From Gammaproteobacteria bacterium (GTDB lineage: Bacteria; Pseudomonadota; Gammaproteobacteria; SZUA-140): DNA of 16,179 nucleotides. The position numbers and the translations under genes were made by a program. Of this stretch, positions 13,921-16,179 are shown one piece after another. Below the pieces are notes generated by a model. The model saw nothing but the letters and a program-made list of their open reading frames with translations. It did not search any database and had not been told where the DNA came from. Location of the stretch: positions 1 to 16,179 of the forward strand of contig JALWQD010000257.1 in the NCBI GenBank assembly GCA_026994735.1, in the 5' to 3' direction. Each line of letters starts with the position of its first letter. The first letter of the stretch is position 1.

Positions 13921-14685
13921 ATGAAGATACGTGTTTTGGGCTGCAGTGGCGGGATCGGGGCCGGTCTGCATTCGACTTCCTTGCTGATTGATGATGACAT
14001 ACTGATTGATGCCGGAACAGGCGTCAACGAGTTATCGCTGGATGAGATGGTGCGTATCCGGCATATCTTCCTGAGTCACACTCATCTGGATCACATCGCC
14101 TGCCTGCCTTTGATGGTCGACAGTATCTTTGCGCATATAAAACAGCCTGTTGTGATTCATGCGCAGCAACATACGATTGATGTACTGCAGCAGCATATCT
14201 TCAATTGGGCGATCTGGCCTGATTTTGCCAGTCTGCCTTCAGGCAACTCTCCGGTCATGTGTTATGCGCCTTTGGAGGGAGGGGAATCTGTTGCCCTGGA
14301 GGGGCGCGTTTTTGAAGCCGTTGCCGTCAATCACATTGTACCTACGATAGCTTTTCGCATTGCCTCAGGGGAACGTTCCTTTGCTTTCAGTGGTGATACA
14401 ACGACGAACCAGGCATTTTGGCGCGCTCTGAATGCCCATGATGCACTTGATTTGCTTTTTGTCGAAGTTGCCTTTAGCAATGAGCAGCTGGCGCTGAGTG
14501 AAATGGCTCGCCATTATTGCCCATTGAAATTGGCTGAAGACATCTCTCAACTAAAACATCGGCCTGAAATCTTCCTTACCCATAACAAACCCGGGCTGGA
14601 AGAAAAAATTCTTGCTGAAAGTCTTGCTGCGATGCCTGATCGACAGTTGTCACTGCTCGAGGGGGGCATGGTGTTCACGCTTTAG
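13921..14685 (+). CDS. Metallo-beta-lactamase-fold hydrolase, resembles class II 3',5'-cyclic-nucleotide phosphodiesterase
   Basis: Zn-dependent hydrolase of the metallo-beta-lactamase superfamily. The ATG at 13921 is preceded by GAGGG (13911-13915) five bases away and gives 254 residues starting MKIRVLGCSGGIG. An in-frame start at 13897 adds eight residues and has no such site. The metal-binding HTHLDH is at residues 53-58. Later likely ligands are the His of AVNHIVPTIAF, the Asp of FSGDTTTNQAFW and the His of LTHNKPG. This set resembles proteins commonly annotated as class II cyclic-nucleotide phosphodiesterases (cAMP/cGMP hydrolysis), but the residue after HLDHIA is Cys where the class signature has Gly or Ser, so the substrate remains a guess. 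No signal peptide, hence cytoplasmic. It stands between the divergent ypjD and ffh, where E. coli has no gene. Confidence 0.8.
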   Translation: MKIRVLGCSGGIGAGLHSTSLLIDDDILIDAGTGVNELSLDEMVRIRHIFLSHTHLDHIACLPLMVDSIFAHIKQPVVIHAQQHTIDVLQQHIFNWAIWPDFASLPSGNSPVMCYAPLEGGESVALEGRVFEAVAVNHIVPTIAFRIASGERSFAFSGDTTTNQAFWRALNAHDALDLLFVEVAFSNEQLALSEMARHYCPLKLAEDISQLKHRPEIFLTHNKPGLEEKILAESLAAMPDRQLSLLEGGMVFTL

Positions 14686-14719
14686 GCTTCTATGGACGCC
14701 ATTTATGCGGGGCCCGGAA

Positions 14720-14750
14720 ATGGACGCCTGAGGGTTGCTGGGTGTATTAT
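14720..14750 (+). promoter_or_regulatory. Possible promoter of ffh
   Basis: TATTAT (14745-14750) could be a -10 element, with TGGACG (14721-14726) as a four-of-six -35 at an 18-base spacing. It lies 43 bases upstream of the ffh ATG. The -35 overlaps the second copy of a nine-base direct repeat ATGGACGCC (14692-14700 and 14720-14728). Weak evidence; ffh could equally be read through from the upstream gene. Confidence 0.35.
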
Positions 14751-14792
14751 AGGCGGCTATGGAAAATAGTGTAAACACCGGGGCTTGCGCGC

Positions 14793-16139
14793 ATGTTTGA
14801 TAATCTTTCCGAACGTCTTGGCCATACCCTCAAGCGCTTGCGTGGACAGGGGCGGCTCAATGAGAACAACATCAAGGAGGCCTTGCGCGAGGTTCGCATG
14901 GCGCTTCTTGAGGCTGATGTTGCTCTCCCTGTCGTCAAAGAGTTTATTGCCGCGGTACAGCGACAGGCCGTTGGTCAGGATGTTATCAAGAGCCTGACGC
15001 CAGGGCAGGCGCTTATCAAGGTCGTTCACGATGAACTTGTTCGTGTCATGGGTGAGGCCAGTGTACCGTTAAACCTGAATGTGCGCCCGCCCGCAGTTAT
15101 TCTGATGGCCGGTTTGCAAGGGGCAGGTAAGACGACGACGATTGGCAAACTTGCGCGACGTTTGCGTGAAAAAGATAAAAAATCTGTGCTTGTCGTCAGT
15201 TGTGATGTTTACCGTCCTGCGGCTATCGAGCAGTTGAAGGTGCTGGCCTCAGAGGTGGCTGTCGACTTCTTTGCCAGCAAGCGTGAAGAAAACCCTGTTG
15301 ATATCGCCATGGCTGCGATCGACCATGCGCGCCGTCATTACCATGATGTTGTTCTTGTCGATAGTGCCGGCCGTCTGCATATCGATGAGGCGATGATGAC
15401 GGAGATTCGTCGTATTCACGCAGCCATTGAGCCTGCTGAAACCCTCTTCGTCGTTGATAGCATGACTGGTCAGGATGCTGCCCAGACGGCGAAGGCCTTT
15501 GATGAAGCTTTGCCTTTGACCGGGATTGTGCTGACGAAAACCGATGGTGATGCACGTGGTGGTGCGGCGCTGTCAATTCGCAATATTACGGGTAAACCGA
15601 TCAAGTTTCTCGGCATTGGTGAGAAGAGTGATGGCCTTGAGGTCTTTCACCCGGATCGTGTTGCTTCTCGCATCCTGGGCATGGGCGATATTCTTTCTTT
15701 GGTTGAAGAGGCCGAAGACAAGATTGACCGTGACAAGGCCGCCAAGCTGGCGAAAAAAATCAAAAAAGGTAAGGATTTTGATTTGCAGGACTTTCTGGAC
15801 CAGTTGCAACAGATGCGTGGTATGGGCGGTGTTGCCGGGATGCTGGATAAATTGCCGGGTAATATGAATCTGCCAGCCAATGCCCGTGATCAGGTTGATG
15901 AGCGACAATTTGCGCGCATGGAGGCAATGATCAGTTCGATGACGGTGCAAGAACGCCGCTATCCGGAGATCATCAAGGCCTCACGCAAACGCCGTATCGC
16001 TGCGGGTTCGGGCACGCAGGTCCAGGATGTTAATCGGATGCTCAAACAATTTATACAGATGAAGAAAATGATGAAGCAACTATCAAAGGGCGGGATGGGT
16101 AAAATGTTACGCGCTTTTAAGGGGCGTATGCCGGTTTGA
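14793..16139 (+). CDS. ffh: Signal recognition particle protein Ffh (SRP54)
   Basis: GTPase subunit of the signal recognition particle. It binds 4.5S RNA and signal sequences of nascent inner-membrane proteins and docks with FtsY. The 448 residues match the family (E. coli 453). The N domain covers about 1-90 (MFDNLSERLGHTLKRLRGQG). The G domain has G1 GLQGAGKTT (107-115), the G2 DVYRPAAIEQL, the G3 DSAGRLHID (more often DTAGR; a conservative change), the G4 TKTDGDARGG and the closing LGIGEKSDGLEVF. The C-terminal M domain, from about residue 325, is rich in Met (MKKMMKQLSKGGMGKML). The ATG has only a weak ribosome site. In many gammaproteobacteria ffh is followed by rpsP, and the 40 bases after its stop do not show more. 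Essential in E. coli. Confidence 0.98.
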   Translation: MFDNLSERLGHTLKRLRGQGRLNENNIKEALREVRMALLEADVALPVVKEFIAAVQRQAVGQDVIKSLTPGQALIKVVHDELVRVMGEASVPLNLNVRPPAVILMAGLQGAGKTTTIGKLARRLREKDKKSVLVVSCDVYRPAAIEQLKVLASEVAVDFFASKREENPVDIAMAAIDHARRHYHDVVLVDSAGRLHIDEAMMTEIRRIHAAIEPAETLFVVDSMTGQDAAQTAKAFDEALPLTGIVLTKTDGDARGGAALSIRNITGKPIKFLGIGEKSDGLEVFHPDRVASRILGMGDILSLVEEAEDKIDRDKAAKLAKKIKKGKDFDLQDFLDQLQQMRGMGGVAGMLDKLPGNMNLPANARDQVDERQFARMEAMISSMTVQERRYPEIIKASRKRRIAAGSGTQVQDVNRMLKQFIQMKKMMKQLSKGGMGKMLRAFKGRMPV

Positions 16140-16179
16140 AACGACTCCGGGACATCTTTTACGGCGATATAAAAGGGGT

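Overview
The window is a stretch of chromosome from a moderate-GC gammaproteobacterium. The evidence is gene order: ffh, a CcsA-like ypjD gene and a CorB/YfjD gene sit near grpE, nadK and recN, which is the neighbourhood of these genes in Escherichia coli. Sigma-32-type heat-shock promoters replace HrcA/CIRCE control, and a type IV pilus ATPase gene is present. The species cannot be named from the sequence. No tRNA, rRNA, CRISPR array, insertion sequence or prophage gene was seen.

Layout. 1-1053 holds the 3' part of leuA (leucine synthesis; cut by the window edge). After a 172-base, apparently structured leader comes pilU (pilus retraction ATPase) on the + strand, which converges on the minus-strand pair nadK-recN (NAD kinase; DNA repair ATPase). 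nadK is divergent from the chaperone cluster grpE-dnaK-dnaJ. Both grpE and dnaK are preceded by good matches to the sigma-32 promoter. A strong hairpin with a T-rich tail lies between dnaK and dnaJ. dapB (lysine/diaminopimelate synthesis) follows dnaJ. Next comes a small unrecognised gene (59 codons) whose stop overlaps the start region of a predicted outer-membrane beta-barrel protein. On the minus strand follow ypjD and corB (two inner-membrane proteins, one operon). On the + strand are a metallo-beta-lactamase-fold hydrolase resembling class II cyclic-nucleotide phosphodiesterases, then ffh (signal recognition particle GTPase).

How it fits together. Most genes are housekeeping: the DnaK machine (DnaK with DnaJ and the exchange factor GrpE), NADP supply, recombinational repair, amino-acid synthesis and protein targeting. 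The parts that are less ordinary are the pilU leader, which can fold into a closing stem over the ribosome binding site; the small-protein/barrel pair at 10452-11452; the hairpins around dnaJ; and the short, unexplained region upstream of ypjD. I found no clear new defence or mobile system. The small-protein/barrel pair and the pilU leader are the best candidates for something undescribed.
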